Origin: an uncultured Lachnospiraceae bacterium
GTDB lineage: Bacteria > Bacillota > Clostridia > Lachnospirales > Lachnospiraceae
Assembly (NCBI GenBank): GCA_902794095.1
Contig: CADBFZ010000003.1
Coordinates: 62,001-126,000, forward strand
Reading direction: 5' to 3'
DNA length: 64,000 nucleotides
Shown here in pieces: positions 54,440-62,321 of this stretch. Position numbers and translations under genes: made by a program. The notes beneath the pieces were generated by a model that was not told the DNA's origin, made no database searches, and saw nothing but the letters and a program-made list of their open reading frames with translations. Each line of letters opens with the position of its first letter. Position 1 is the stretch's first letter.

Positions 54440-55223
54440 AAAAGTAACACAAAAAGAAACAGTAAACGCTCCCACTTCCGTAACCAAGGAAATGCGGGAG
54501 CGTTTTCATAATGCTCTTTTAAGTGTAACTTCCGATAGGGACAGACCTACGATAGGAACTCTTTCTGAGAAAACAATACATGCCGTAATCAAAAATTATA
54601 TCGAGCCCGATGAAGATAAACAGGAGATTCCCATTGGAACTCATGTAGCGGATGTCTTTACCGGAGATCATATCTATGAGATACAAACCGGAAATCTGAA
54701 AAGACTTTGTGAGAAGTTATCCGACTTTCTTCCTATGTATAAAGTAACCGTTGTTCATCCCATCATCCGTAAGAGAAAGATATTCTGGATAGATCCGGAT
54801 ACAGGGGAGATGAGTAATCCCAGGCGTACGTCTCCAAAGGTCGGAAGCGTTGAATCCGCTATAAGGGAAGTATACGGAATCAGAGAATACATTAACAATC
54901 CGAATTTAAGTGTACGATTTGTTGTAATAGATGCCGATGAATTCAGAATAAAAGATGGATACGGTAAGGATAATAAAAAACACGGAACATGGCTTGATAA
55001 AGTGCCGACGGATATAATTGATGATATTACATTTGAATGTCCCGAAGATTATCTTCAGCTTCTTCCTTCGGAAATACCCGAAGAGTTTACGGTTAACGAT
55101 GCAGCAAACTTCGGAATGAAAAGAGATGAAGCAAGTCTTATCATTGCATTTTTGTGTAAGGTAAATGTAATCGAGAAAATAGGAAACAGAGGAAGATCTT
55201 ATCTGTATAGAATGAGGTATTAA
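54429..55223 (+). CDS. Uncharacterised protein: PD-(D/E)XK-like core plus winged helix
   Basis: I do not recognise a named family for this 264-residue protein. Residues about 40-110 read LSEKTIHAVIKNYIEPDEDKQEIPIGTHVADVFTGDHIYEIQTGNLKRLCEKLSDFLPMYKVTVVHPI. The spaced Asp (VAD), Glu-x-Gln (EIQ) and an upstream His resemble a nuclease-like core with Gln in place of the usual Lys. The C-terminal FTVNDAANFGMKRDEASLIIAFLCKVNVIEKIGNRGRSYLYR looks like a winged helix. The sequence WIDPDTGEMSNPRRTSPK suggests a basic loop. It overlaps the antiporter stop; starts at 54396 or 54405 are alternatives to 54429. A terminator of the convergent gene follows. Nuclease activity is an inference only. Confidence 0.75.
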   Translation: MRNKKVTQKETVNAPTSVTKEMRERFHNALLSVTSDRDRPTIGTLSEKTIHAVIKNYIEPDEDKQEIPIGTHVADVFTGDHIYEIQTGNLKRLCEKLSDFLPMYKVTVVHPIIRKRKIFWIDPDTGEMSNPRRTSPKVGSVESAIREVYGIREYINNPNLSVRFVVIDADEFRIKDGYGKDNKKHGTWLDKVPTDIIDDITFECPEDYLQLLPSEIPEEFTVNDAANFGMKRDEASLIIAFLCKVNVIEKIGNRGRSYLYRMRY

Positions 55224-55227
55224 AAAA

Positions 55228-55254
55228 GTGACAAGGGGTTCGACCCCTTGTCAC
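55228..55254 (-). terminator. Terminator after the histidine kinase
   Basis: A perfect 12-bp stem GTGACAAGGGGT / ACCCCTTGTCAC with a 3-base loop, followed by six T on the minus strand. It lies between convergent genes and starts one base after the kinase stop; on the plus strand the T-tract is poor. Confidence 0.92.
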
Positions 55255-55255
55255 A

Positions 55256-56674
55256 TTATATTTCATCAGGATCCGAAGGTTGAAGTGAGAAGATGAATTC
55301 ACTTCCTTCTCCGGGAGTGGAGACAACATTGATGTTTTCTCCGTGCGCCGTAAGAATCTCTTTAACGATTGAAAGACCCAGTCCGGTTCCTTTCTTATCC
55401 TTACCTCTTGAAGAATCCGATTTATAGAAACGGTTGAATATCATTGAGATATCTTCGGGAGGAATTCCTATACCGGTATCTTTAACCGAGACGTAGATCT
55501 TATTTTTCTTCTCAGCGGTTTCAATCTTAATGATTGAATCGTGATGTGAGAATTTAACTGCGTTATCAGTGAGGTTATAAACTATCTGTTCTATTCTGCC
55601 CTTGTCTGCGTGAACAAATAATTCATCACCCATAAGAACAAGTTCTATCGCAATAGATTTTTTCCTGCAGGTTCCTTCGAAAGTTTCGGCAACTTTTCTG
55701 ACGGTATCATTGATATCGAAATCTGTGATATCAAGATGCATTCCTTTGGTATTAAGATTGTTAAGAGCAAGAAGACCGTTCGTAAGTTTGGTAAGTCGTT
55801 CCGTTTCATTAAGAACTATTCCGAGATATTTTTCGTGCATCTCGGGAGGAATGGTTCCATCGAGCATCGCTTCGAGATAACCTTTGATAGAAGTAAGAGG
55901 AGAACGGAAGTCGTGAGATACGTTTGCGATGAACTTCTTCTGATCGTCTTCGGAGTCGGCAATCTTACCCGACATGTAATTTAGTGCAGCGGCAAGATAT
56001 CCCATCTCATCCCTTGTATCGACATTAACTTCATAATGGTAATTGCCGTCTGCAAAACTCTCCGCACCTTTTGTGATCTTACGAAGTGGTATATAAACCA
56101 GAGTCGTAAAGAAAATCAAAATGATAAGCGAGAGCAGGAACATTATGAATAATGTGATGTAAGAAATGTTGAGAAGAGAGTTTATCTCGGATTCGATATC
56201 AGCCATTGAGACATGGATCGTAACATATCCTTTGGTTCTGTATTTGGTGATGATGGGACATATTACAGAGAGAACTTCCTCATCGAATGAACCGAAGAAA
56301 TTACCGATCAGATAATAAGTGCTTCCGCCGGATGATGGATCGAATTCCGGTAACTGCTGAGTGGTTTCGGGATCCGTGCTTGCTGTATCGAGAATGATGA
56401 TTCCATCCGGAGAAATAATTCGAATATCCGCATCCATGTAAACACTGAGGGAATCAAGCTGCAGCGTTACGGTTTCCAGAGATGTTCTGGATGAATACAG
56501 CCCTTTCGCATATGTATCTGCGATCAGCGATGCTTCGGAATACAGATTCTGAGCTTTCTGACCTATCAGATATTCTCTGGTGATACGAGGCACAAAAAGA
56601 GTAACGGTCAGAAAAGAAAACAGACCGAATATAACATATCCGATAATGAATTTCAGATAAAGGGTGTGTCTCAT
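55256..56674 (-). CDS. Sensor histidine kinase (HAMP-HisKA-HATPase)
   Basis: This 472-residue membrane kinase has a first helix at about 7-27 and an extracytoplasmic sensor at about 30-168. A second helix lies at about 170-192, followed by HAMP at about 193-245. The phospho-acceptor His is in ANVSHDFRSPLTSIKGYLEAM near 253. The ATP domain has NLTDNAVKFS, DTGIGIP and GTGLGLSIVKEIL. The layout fits PhoR/ResE/WalK-like kinases but no PAS domain is seen. The ATG overlaps the last codon of the response regulator gene by 4 bases, so the two are coupled partners. Confidence 0.94.
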   Translation of the reverse strand: MRHTLYLKFIIGYVIFGLFSFLTVTLFVPRITREYLIGQKAQNLYSEASLIADTYAKGLYSSRTSLETVTLQLDSLSVYMDADIRIISPDGIIILDTASTDPETTQQLPEFDPSSGGSTYYLIGNFFGSFDEEVLSVICPIITKYRTKGYVTIHVSMADIESEINSLLNISYITLFIMFLLSLIILIFFTTLVYIPLRKITKGAESFADGNYHYEVNVDTRDEMGYLAAALNYMSGKIADSEDDQKKFIANVSHDFRSPLTSIKGYLEAMLDGTIPPEMHEKYLGIVLNETERLTKLTNGLLALNNLNTKGMHLDITDFDINDTVRKVAETFEGTCRKKSIAIELVLMGDELFVHADKGRIEQIVYNLTDNAVKFSHHDSIIKIETAEKKNKIYVSVKDTGIGIPPEDISMIFNRFYKSDSSRGKDKKGTGLGLSIVKEILTAHGENINVVSTPGEGSEFIFSLQPSDPDEI

Positions 56675-57378
56675 ACGGTTTCGAACTTATATCCTTTTCC
56701 CCATATGGTGGAAATGCGCCATGAATCGCCTTCGCCTATCTTCTCACGTATTCTTTTGATATGGACATCAACGGTTCTGGTATCGCCGCTGTATTCGTAA
56801 CCCCAGATGCGGTCGAGAAGCTGCTCTCTGGTAAATACACGATTGGGTGAAGAAGCAAGGAAGTATAAAAGTTCAAGCTCCTTGGGAGGCATATCGATGG
56901 TGTTTCCCTTGTAGGTAACGGAATAGTTCGTAAGGTTAATGAGAAGATCGGGATATGCGACTGCATCGATATCCGAATCGAGAGTTTCTTTAACCTCGGA
57001 AGTCTTGGATACGGATCTTCTGAGAACCGCTTTTACCCTGGCAACCATTTCCTTGGAATCAAAAGGTTTTTCGATATAATCATCAGCACCGAGCTGAAGA
57101 CCGAGGACTTTATCAAAGGTCTCTCCCTTTGCTGAGAGCATAATGATAGGAAGTTCCGAAGTGGTGCGAACACGTCTGCATACTTCGTAACCGTCGATTC
57201 CGGGAAGCATTATATCAAGAAGCATAAGGTCCGGTCTGAATTCGGGTATTTTTTCGAGAGCCGATTCTCCGTCATTTACAATAAGAGTGTCATAGCATTC
57301 CTTAACGAGATAAAGAGAAATCAGTTCGGCAATGTTATTGTCATCATCGACAATCAGAATCTTCTGTTTATCTGCCAT
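56671..57378 (-). CDS. OmpR-family response regulator
   Basis: The 235-residue regulator has a receiver with acidic pair VDDDNN and phospho-acceptor Asp in LMLLDIMLPG near 54, Thr/Ser in MLSAKGE and Lys in YIEKPF. The C-terminal winged helix has PPKELELLYFLASSPNRVFTREQLLDRIWGYEYSGDTRTVDVHIKRIREKIG, the classic OmpR/PhoB DNA-binding form. It is 14 bases after mutS2 on the same strand, so the two-component genes may be transcribed in part from the mutS2 promoter. Confidence 0.95.
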   Translation of the reverse strand: MADKQKILIVDDDNNIAELISLYLVKECYDTLIVNDGESALEKIPEFRPDLMLLDIMLPGIDGYEVCRRVRTTSELPIIMLSAKGETFDKVLGLQLGADDYIEKPFDSKEMVARVKAVLRRSVSKTSEVKETLDSDIDAVAYPDLLINLTNYSVTYKGNTIDMPPKELELLYFLASSPNRVFTREQLLDRIWGYEYSGDTRTVDVHIKRIREKIGEGDSWRISTIWGKGYKFETV

Positions 57379-57392
57379 AGTTATTATTCCCC

Positions 57393-59864
57393 CTATTTAA
57401 ATTTTACGATCGTGACTCCGGCGTCACCCTCACCGTATTCGCCGAGTCTGAATTCCTGAATATTTTTTTGTTTTCTCAGATATGCATGGACCGCGTTTCT
57501 GAGAGCTCCCGTACCTTTACCGTGAACGATACGAACGGGAGACATATGTGCTACATAAGCATCATCGAGATATTTGGATACAGCCGAAACAGCCTCATCC
57601 GTGGTCATGCCCAGGAGATTGATTTCTGCAGAGATGCTAAGGGATTTCTCCATCTTAAGCGCACCGGAGTATGTTCCGGAGGTTCCGGGCTTTTCTTCCG
57701 GAACGGCATTGTAATCAATCTTTAAATCGCGGACATTTACAAACATTCTCATGGAGCCGCACATAACAAAGAGATCACCCTTTGAGTCGGGCTCTGTCTG
57801 AACGACACCCTTCATGCCAAGTGAATTGACAATGACATGGGTATCCTTGGTCAGTTTGGAAGGATCCGTAACCGAAGCCTTCTTGGCGGAAGACTTCTTG
57901 GGAGCTACATCCTTTTCACTGAGTTCGTTGATCTTTTCTCTGAGAGCGGTTCTTTCTTTTTCAAGATCTGCCATGCCGGAAGTGATTCCTGCTTTCTGCA
58001 TGTCACGGATGGTCTTATCCGCAATCTCTTTGGCTTCTTCCAGAATCTTGATGGCTTCATCATTGGCACGTCTCATGATGCCTGCTTTTTGCTCATCGAT
58101 CTTGACGTTTTTATTGTGAAGCTGATCCTGAAGAGTTCTGATCTTGGCTTTATATTCAGCAATCTCTTTGCGGTCGTTTTCGGATTCGATACGTGCCTGC
58201 TGGAGATTTTGAATTACATCTTCGAAGCTTTCCGCATCTGCGTCAATGTGCTTCTTGGCTTCATTAATAATATCTTCCGGAAGCCCGAGCTTGGATGAAA
58301 TCGCAAACGCATTACTCTTACCGGGAACACCGATAAGGAGTCTGTATGTGGGACTTAAAGTCTCCACATTGAATTCACAGCATCCGTTCTCGACACCTTC
58401 TGTTTTAAGAGCGAAGATCTTGATCTCGGTATAGTGAGTTGTTGCGATGGTCCTGATACCGAGACCATGCATATGCTCAAGGATGGAAACAGCAAGAGCA
58501 GCACCTTCGGAGGGATCGGTTCCGGCACCCAGCTCATCGAAGAGGCAAAGGGAATGTCTGTCTGCCTTCTTTAATATATCGACGATATTTACCATGTGGG
58601 ATGAGAAAGTTGAAAGCGACTGCTCAATACTCTGCTCGTCTCCGATGTCGGCAAATATATCGTTAAATACACAAAGCTCAGAATGGGATGCGGCGGGTAC
58701 GTGGAGTCCCGACTGTCCCATAAGGCATAAGAGTCCCACGGTCTTGATGGAAACGGTCTTACCGCCGGTATTAGGTCCTGTAATAACAAGCAGGTCAAAA
58801 TCCCTTCCCAGGGAAATGTCTATGGGAACGACTTTCTTCTTATCTATAAGGGGGTGTCTTGCTTTCTTAAGGACAAGATAGTGCTTTCTGTTATATGCGG
58901 GTCTGGTTGCATCCATATTAAGAGCCAGCCTGCCCCTTGCAAAGATTACATCAAGGGTGGTCTGGGTCTTCTGGTTCAGCGAAATCTCTTCGGTATGAAG
59001 TCCGCACTTTGCACTAAGGTCTGCAAGGATCTTTTCGATCTCTTTTTCCTCTTCGCGCATTAAGGTCTTGATCTCATTATTGAGATTAACGACGGATGCG
59101 GGCTCTATAAAGTAGGTTGATCCTGTTGAGGACTGGTCGTGGATCATTCCGGGAACCTGTGATTTGTATTCGGATTTGACCGGAACACAATATCTGCCGT
59201 CCCTCATGGTTATAACGGCTTCCTGGAGATAGGTTCTCATGGAGCCGTTTATCATATTCGTAAGTGAAGAATGGATCTTATCGCCTGTAACGAGGATCTG
59301 TCTGCGGATCTTCTTAAGCTCGGGCGATGCGTCGTCGGCTATCTCTTCTTCAGAAATAATGCACTTTCTAATCTCTCCCGAAACAAGGGGAAGGGGTGAA
59401 AGGGATGCAAACAGGTCCGAAAGGGAGTCGGTAAAATCCGAATCGTCCTCTCTTACTGCCTTAGCGCCTTCTTCCTGATCCACCGAGTGCTTGGTTCCGG
59501 TATTGAGTGCAGAAAGAGCGGAGGCTATTCCACCTCCGGATTCCTCACCGTATTTGACGAGCCTTGCCGCATTTTCCAGCTGAGCGGCTATCTGTAACAG
59601 CTCAGATGCCGAAAGGGACGCACCTGATTCCAGGGATTTGACTATATATCTTAAGTCTGCATTGCCTCCGAAGCTTGTTCTGCCGCTTTTAATGAGTCTG
59701 GAAAGGGCATCTGCGGTCTGGGTCTGCCATTCGTCGATCTGTTTAAGGTCACATACGGGAGTTAAGGCCTTTATTTGTTCTTTTCCGGGAGCCGAATCGG
59801 CTTCTTCCGATAAAAGAGAAAGTATTTTGTCGTATTCTAATGTCTTTAAAACTCTGCTGTTCAT
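57393..59864 (-). CDS. mutS2: MutS2 ATPase with Smr domain (ribosome rescue)
   Basis: MutS2 (RqcU) in B. subtilis splits collided ribosomes; it also has been linked to suppression of recombination. The 823-residue protein starts MNSRVLKTLEYDKILSLLSEEADSAPG, has a core domain, then the ATPase with Walker A GPNTGGKTVSIKTVG, Walker B SLCLFDELGAGTDPSEG and a long coiled coil (about 520-620). A KOW-like region follows (THVIVNSLGMKGVVQTEPDSKGDLFVMCGSMRMFVNVRDL), and the C-terminal Smr domain has INLLGMTTDEAV and IVHGKGTGALRNAVHAYL. The Smr first motif has INLLG, not LDLHG (see findings). The ATG has no Shine-Dalgarno, and a -10 box lies just upstream. Confidence 0.96.
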   Translation of the reverse strand: MNSRVLKTLEYDKILSLLSEEADSAPGKEQIKALTPVCDLKQIDEWQTQTADALSRLIKSGRTSFGGNADLRYIVKSLESGASLSASELLQIAAQLENAARLVKYGEESGGGIASALSALNTGTKHSVDQEEGAKAVREDDSDFTDSLSDLFASLSPLPLVSGEIRKCIISEEEIADDASPELKKIRRQILVTGDKIHSSLTNMINGSMRTYLQEAVITMRDGRYCVPVKSEYKSQVPGMIHDQSSTGSTYFIEPASVVNLNNEIKTLMREEEKEIEKILADLSAKCGLHTEEISLNQKTQTTLDVIFARGRLALNMDATRPAYNRKHYLVLKKARHPLIDKKKVVPIDISLGRDFDLLVITGPNTGGKTVSIKTVGLLCLMGQSGLHVPAASHSELCVFNDIFADIGDEQSIEQSLSTFSSHMVNIVDILKKADRHSLCLFDELGAGTDPSEGAALAVSILEHMHGLGIRTIATTHYTEIKIFALKTEGVENGCCEFNVETLSPTYRLLIGVPGKSNAFAISSKLGLPEDIINEAKKHIDADAESFEDVIQNLQQARIESENDRKEIAEYKAKIRTLQDQLHNKNVKIDEQKAGIMRRANDEAIKILEEAKEIADKTIRDMQKAGITSGMADLEKERTALREKINELSEKDVAPKKSSAKKASVTDPSKLTKDTHVIVNSLGMKGVVQTEPDSKGDLFVMCGSMRMFVNVRDLKIDYNAVPEEKPGTSGTYSGALKMEKSLSISAEINLLGMTTDEAVSAVSKYLDDAYVAHMSPVRIVHGKGTGALRNAVHAYLRKQKNIQEFRLGEYGEGDAGVTIVKFK

Positions 59865-59873
59865 GATATGTTA

Positions 59874-59929
59874 AGTATATCACAGGAAATGCCTTATTTC
59901 TTTACTTTTTTGGAGCGTAAAGATATACT
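59874..59929. promoter_or_regulatory. Divergent promoters for mutS2 and the HtrA-like gene
   Basis: On the minus strand TGATATACT (extended -10, TATACT at 59874-59879) ends 9 bases before the mutS2 ATG. On the plus strand TTTACT, a 17-base spacer and TATACT (59924-59929) end 9 bases before the other ATG at 59939. Predicted start sites fall within a few bases of the ATG in both directions, and no Shine-Dalgarno is present in front of either. Confidence 0.6.
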
Positions 59930-59938
59930 GAAATAACC

Positions 59939-61336
59939 ATGGAAGAAGTAAAAAACGCGGAAAAATCGAATAAGCCGAAGGCGGAAAAACCGGGTGCTTT
60001 TCAGCAGAGCATTATTTCCGAACAGATCAAAAGACGGCCCATCAACAAATACCGTCTTCTTAGGAAATCGCTTATAACGGCACTTCTTGCCATTTTATTC
60101 GGTGTTATTGCTTCAATAACCATCTGGCTCCTGGAACCTGTATTAAGCAGATGGGTTTCCAAGCCCGGTGAAACCCAGACCAGGGACGAAGTTCACTTCA
60201 TAGATACCGGGGATGAGGTCACTCCCCAGGAAGTATTATCCGACTATATGGACCAGGAAGCCTTCTTGGGCACCGATCCCGTCGACGATGCTTCCCTTGC
60301 CGAGATTCCTCTTACCGATGAGCAGATCCAGGCACTCTTTTCCAGAATGATCCTGGACCAGAGAGACTACAGGCTTCTGTATCAGTCCATGGCTCTTTAT
60401 GCGATGGAAATGAGCAAGTCCGTTGTCACCATCACAGCCATCACAGCCGATACGGACTGGAGCGGAATGATGGTACAGCAGAGTAATCAGGCATCAGGTC
60501 TTATAGTTGCATCCGGTACTCTCGATATTTACATTATCGCTGATTTTACTCCTCTCGAAGGAGCGGATTCTTTTAAGATAAGATTCAGTAATAACTATAC
60601 GACGGAAGGCACGCTCAGAGCGGTTGATGCAGCTACCGGTCTTGCCATGTTCTCCGTTAAGATATCCCACTTAAGTGCGGACCTTGCGGCAGATCCACAT
60701 GTTGCAAGCCTCGGAAGTACATTTGCAACCATCGGAACTCCTGTTGTTGCTCTCGGAAGTCCCATGGGAAGCGCAGGATCCATCGGATACGGAATGATCA
60801 GCGCATCCAGGAGTACCGTAGAATATGCGGATACTGCAGATACCATGCTTCAGACAGATATCTACGGAGCACAGAATGCCGGCGGTTTTCTTTTTAACTT
60901 TACAGGTCAGGTTATCGGTGTCATCGCACCCGACCAGGATAAGAGTGATGTGGACGGGCTGATATGGGCATACGGAATCAGCGAGCTCAAGAGCCGAATT
61001 GCTTCTATGGCTAACGGCGAGCCTACCATTTACCTTGGTATTATCGGAACCTACGTTACAAGCGATGCCAATTCCGAACTCGGTGTTCCCTTCGGAGCTT
61101 ACGTACTCAGAACCGACATGGATTCACCTGCGATGCTTGCGGGTATCAGAACCGGCGATGTAATTGTAAGACTCGGCGATACACAGATCACCAATTATTC
61201 GGACTATATAACTGCGCTTCAAACATACGATGTGGGCGATAAAATCACTGCGGTGGTAATGAGAAAATCGCAGCAGGAATACGTAGAACTGGAATACATT
61301 ATGACTGCCCGTTCTTCAGGCATCATATACGAATAA
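59939..61336 (+). CDS. HtrA-like pseudoprotease: catalytic triad lost, PDZ domain kept
   Basis: This 465-residue protein has the HtrA/DegP plan. The cytoplasmic head (about 1-40) is charged, one membrane helix lies at about 45-70, then a Glu/Asp-rich stretch. A chymotrypsin-like domain covers about 150-355 and a PDZ domain about 360-455 (YLGIIGTYVTSDANSELGVPFGAYVLR, MDSPAMLAGIRTGDVIVRLGDTQITNYSDY). All three catalytic residues look replaced. The usual TNxHV is YIIADFTPL (about 200), the Asp of DPxTDLA is Gly in DAATGLAMF (about 233), and the GNSGG serine loop is AQNAGG (about 314). The fold seems intact (SLGSTFATIGTPVVALGSPMGSAGS). It may be a folding or regulatory protein and not a protease. 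Confidence 0.85.
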   Translation: MEEVKNAEKSNKPKAEKPGAFQQSIISEQIKRRPINKYRLLRKSLITALLAILFGVIASITIWLLEPVLSRWVSKPGETQTRDEVHFIDTGDEVTPQEVLSDYMDQEAFLGTDPVDDASLAEIPLTDEQIQALFSRMILDQRDYRLLYQSMALYAMEMSKSVVTITAITADTDWSGMMVQQSNQASGLIVASGTLDIYIIADFTPLEGADSFKIRFSNNYTTEGTLRAVDAATGLAMFSVKISHLSADLAADPHVASLGSTFATIGTPVVALGSPMGSAGSIGYGMISASRSTVEYADTADTMLQTDIYGAQNAGGFLFNFTGQVIGVIAPDQDKSDVDGLIWAYGISELKSRIASMANGEPTIYLGIIGTYVTSDANSELGVPFGAYVLRTDMDSPAMLAGIRTGDVIVRLGDTQITNYSDYITALQTYDVGDKITAVVMRKSQQEYVELEYIMTARSSGIIYE

Positions 61337-61359
61337 GTTTTTGTTTTGAAAGGAATAAA

Positions 61360-62316
61360 ATGAAACATATCTCTGATTTTTCCGAAGGCGATCATATAAG
61401 AGAGATTTTTCTCTGCAAGGGTATCTCTCATGCTGTTACCAAAAACGGTAAAGAGTATCTCAATGTACAGCTGATGGACAAAACCGGATCCGTTGACGGC
61501 AAGATCTGGGATCCCGGCGATCCCGGAATCGATGACTTCGATAAGCACGATTATGTTGAAGTAAACGCGGACGTTAATGTATGGAATAACGCAAAGCAGC
61601 TTAATATCAAAAGAATACGAGTAGCATCCGAGGGTGAATACGACCCCTCAGAGTATCTTCCCGTCAGCAGCCGAAATAATGACGAGATGTACAAAGAGCT
61701 TATGTCCGTAATAGACAGCATTCAGGATAAGCATTACAACGCTCTTCTTAAGAAGTTCTTTGTTGAGGATAAGGAACTGGTCAAGAAATTCAGAACCTGC
61801 TCTGCAGCAAAGACCGTTCATCACGGATTTGTGGGCGGACTTATGCAGCATACTTTGGGAGTCGCTTCAGTATGTGATTTCCTCAGCAAGTCCTATCCCG
61901 TTCTTAACAGAGACCTGCTTGTAACAGCAGCTCTTTGCCATGACATTGCCAAGACCAAGGAGCTTACTCCTTTCCCTGAAAACGATTACTCCGATGAAGG
62001 TCAGTTACTCGGACATATCGTTATGGGTTCCGAAATGGTCGGCGCTGCCGCAAAAGAAATCGAGGGATTTCCCAATATAAAACTTACTCAGCTTCAGCAT
62101 TGCATATTGGCTCATCACGGAAAGTATGAATTCGGATCGCCCAAGCTTCCCGAGCTCGTAGAAGCAATGGCTCTTAATCTTGCCGATGAGTGTGATTCTA
62201 AGATCGAGATCTACACAGAACTGTTTGAAGCAAATGCAGAGAAAAAAGGACAGTGGCTCGGACCCAGAAAATTCTTGAATGACTCTAACGTAAGATCAAC
62301 GATCACAACGGAATAA
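61360..62316 (+). CDS. yhaM: YhaM-type 3'-5' exoribonuclease (OB fold + HD domain)
   Basis: The 318-residue protein joins an OB-fold nucleic-acid binding part (about 5-100, FSEGDHIREIFLCKGISHAVTKNGKEYLNVQLMDKTGSVDGKIWD) to an HD metal-dependent domain. The HD domain has HHGFVGGLMQHTLGVASV, LCHDIAKTKEL and AHHGKYEFGSP. This is the arrangement of B. subtilis YhaM and Staphylococcus Cbf1, which degrade RNA or single-stranded DNA from the 3' end. AAAGGA precedes the ATG. It lies 23 bases after the HtrA-like gene. Confidence 0.92.
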   Translation: MKHISDFSEGDHIREIFLCKGISHAVTKNGKEYLNVQLMDKTGSVDGKIWDPGDPGIDDFDKHDYVEVNADVNVWNNAKQLNIKRIRVASEGEYDPSEYLPVSSRNNDEMYKELMSVIDSIQDKHYNALLKKFFVEDKELVKKFRTCSAAKTVHHGFVGGLMQHTLGVASVCDFLSKSYPVLNRDLLVTAALCHDIAKTKELTPFPENDYSDEGQLLGHIVMGSEMVGAAAKEIEGFPNIKLTQLQHCILAHHGKYEFGSPKLPELVEAMALNLADECDSKIEIYTELFEANAEKKGQWLGPRKFLNDSNVRSTITTE

Positions 62317-62321
62317 GAATA

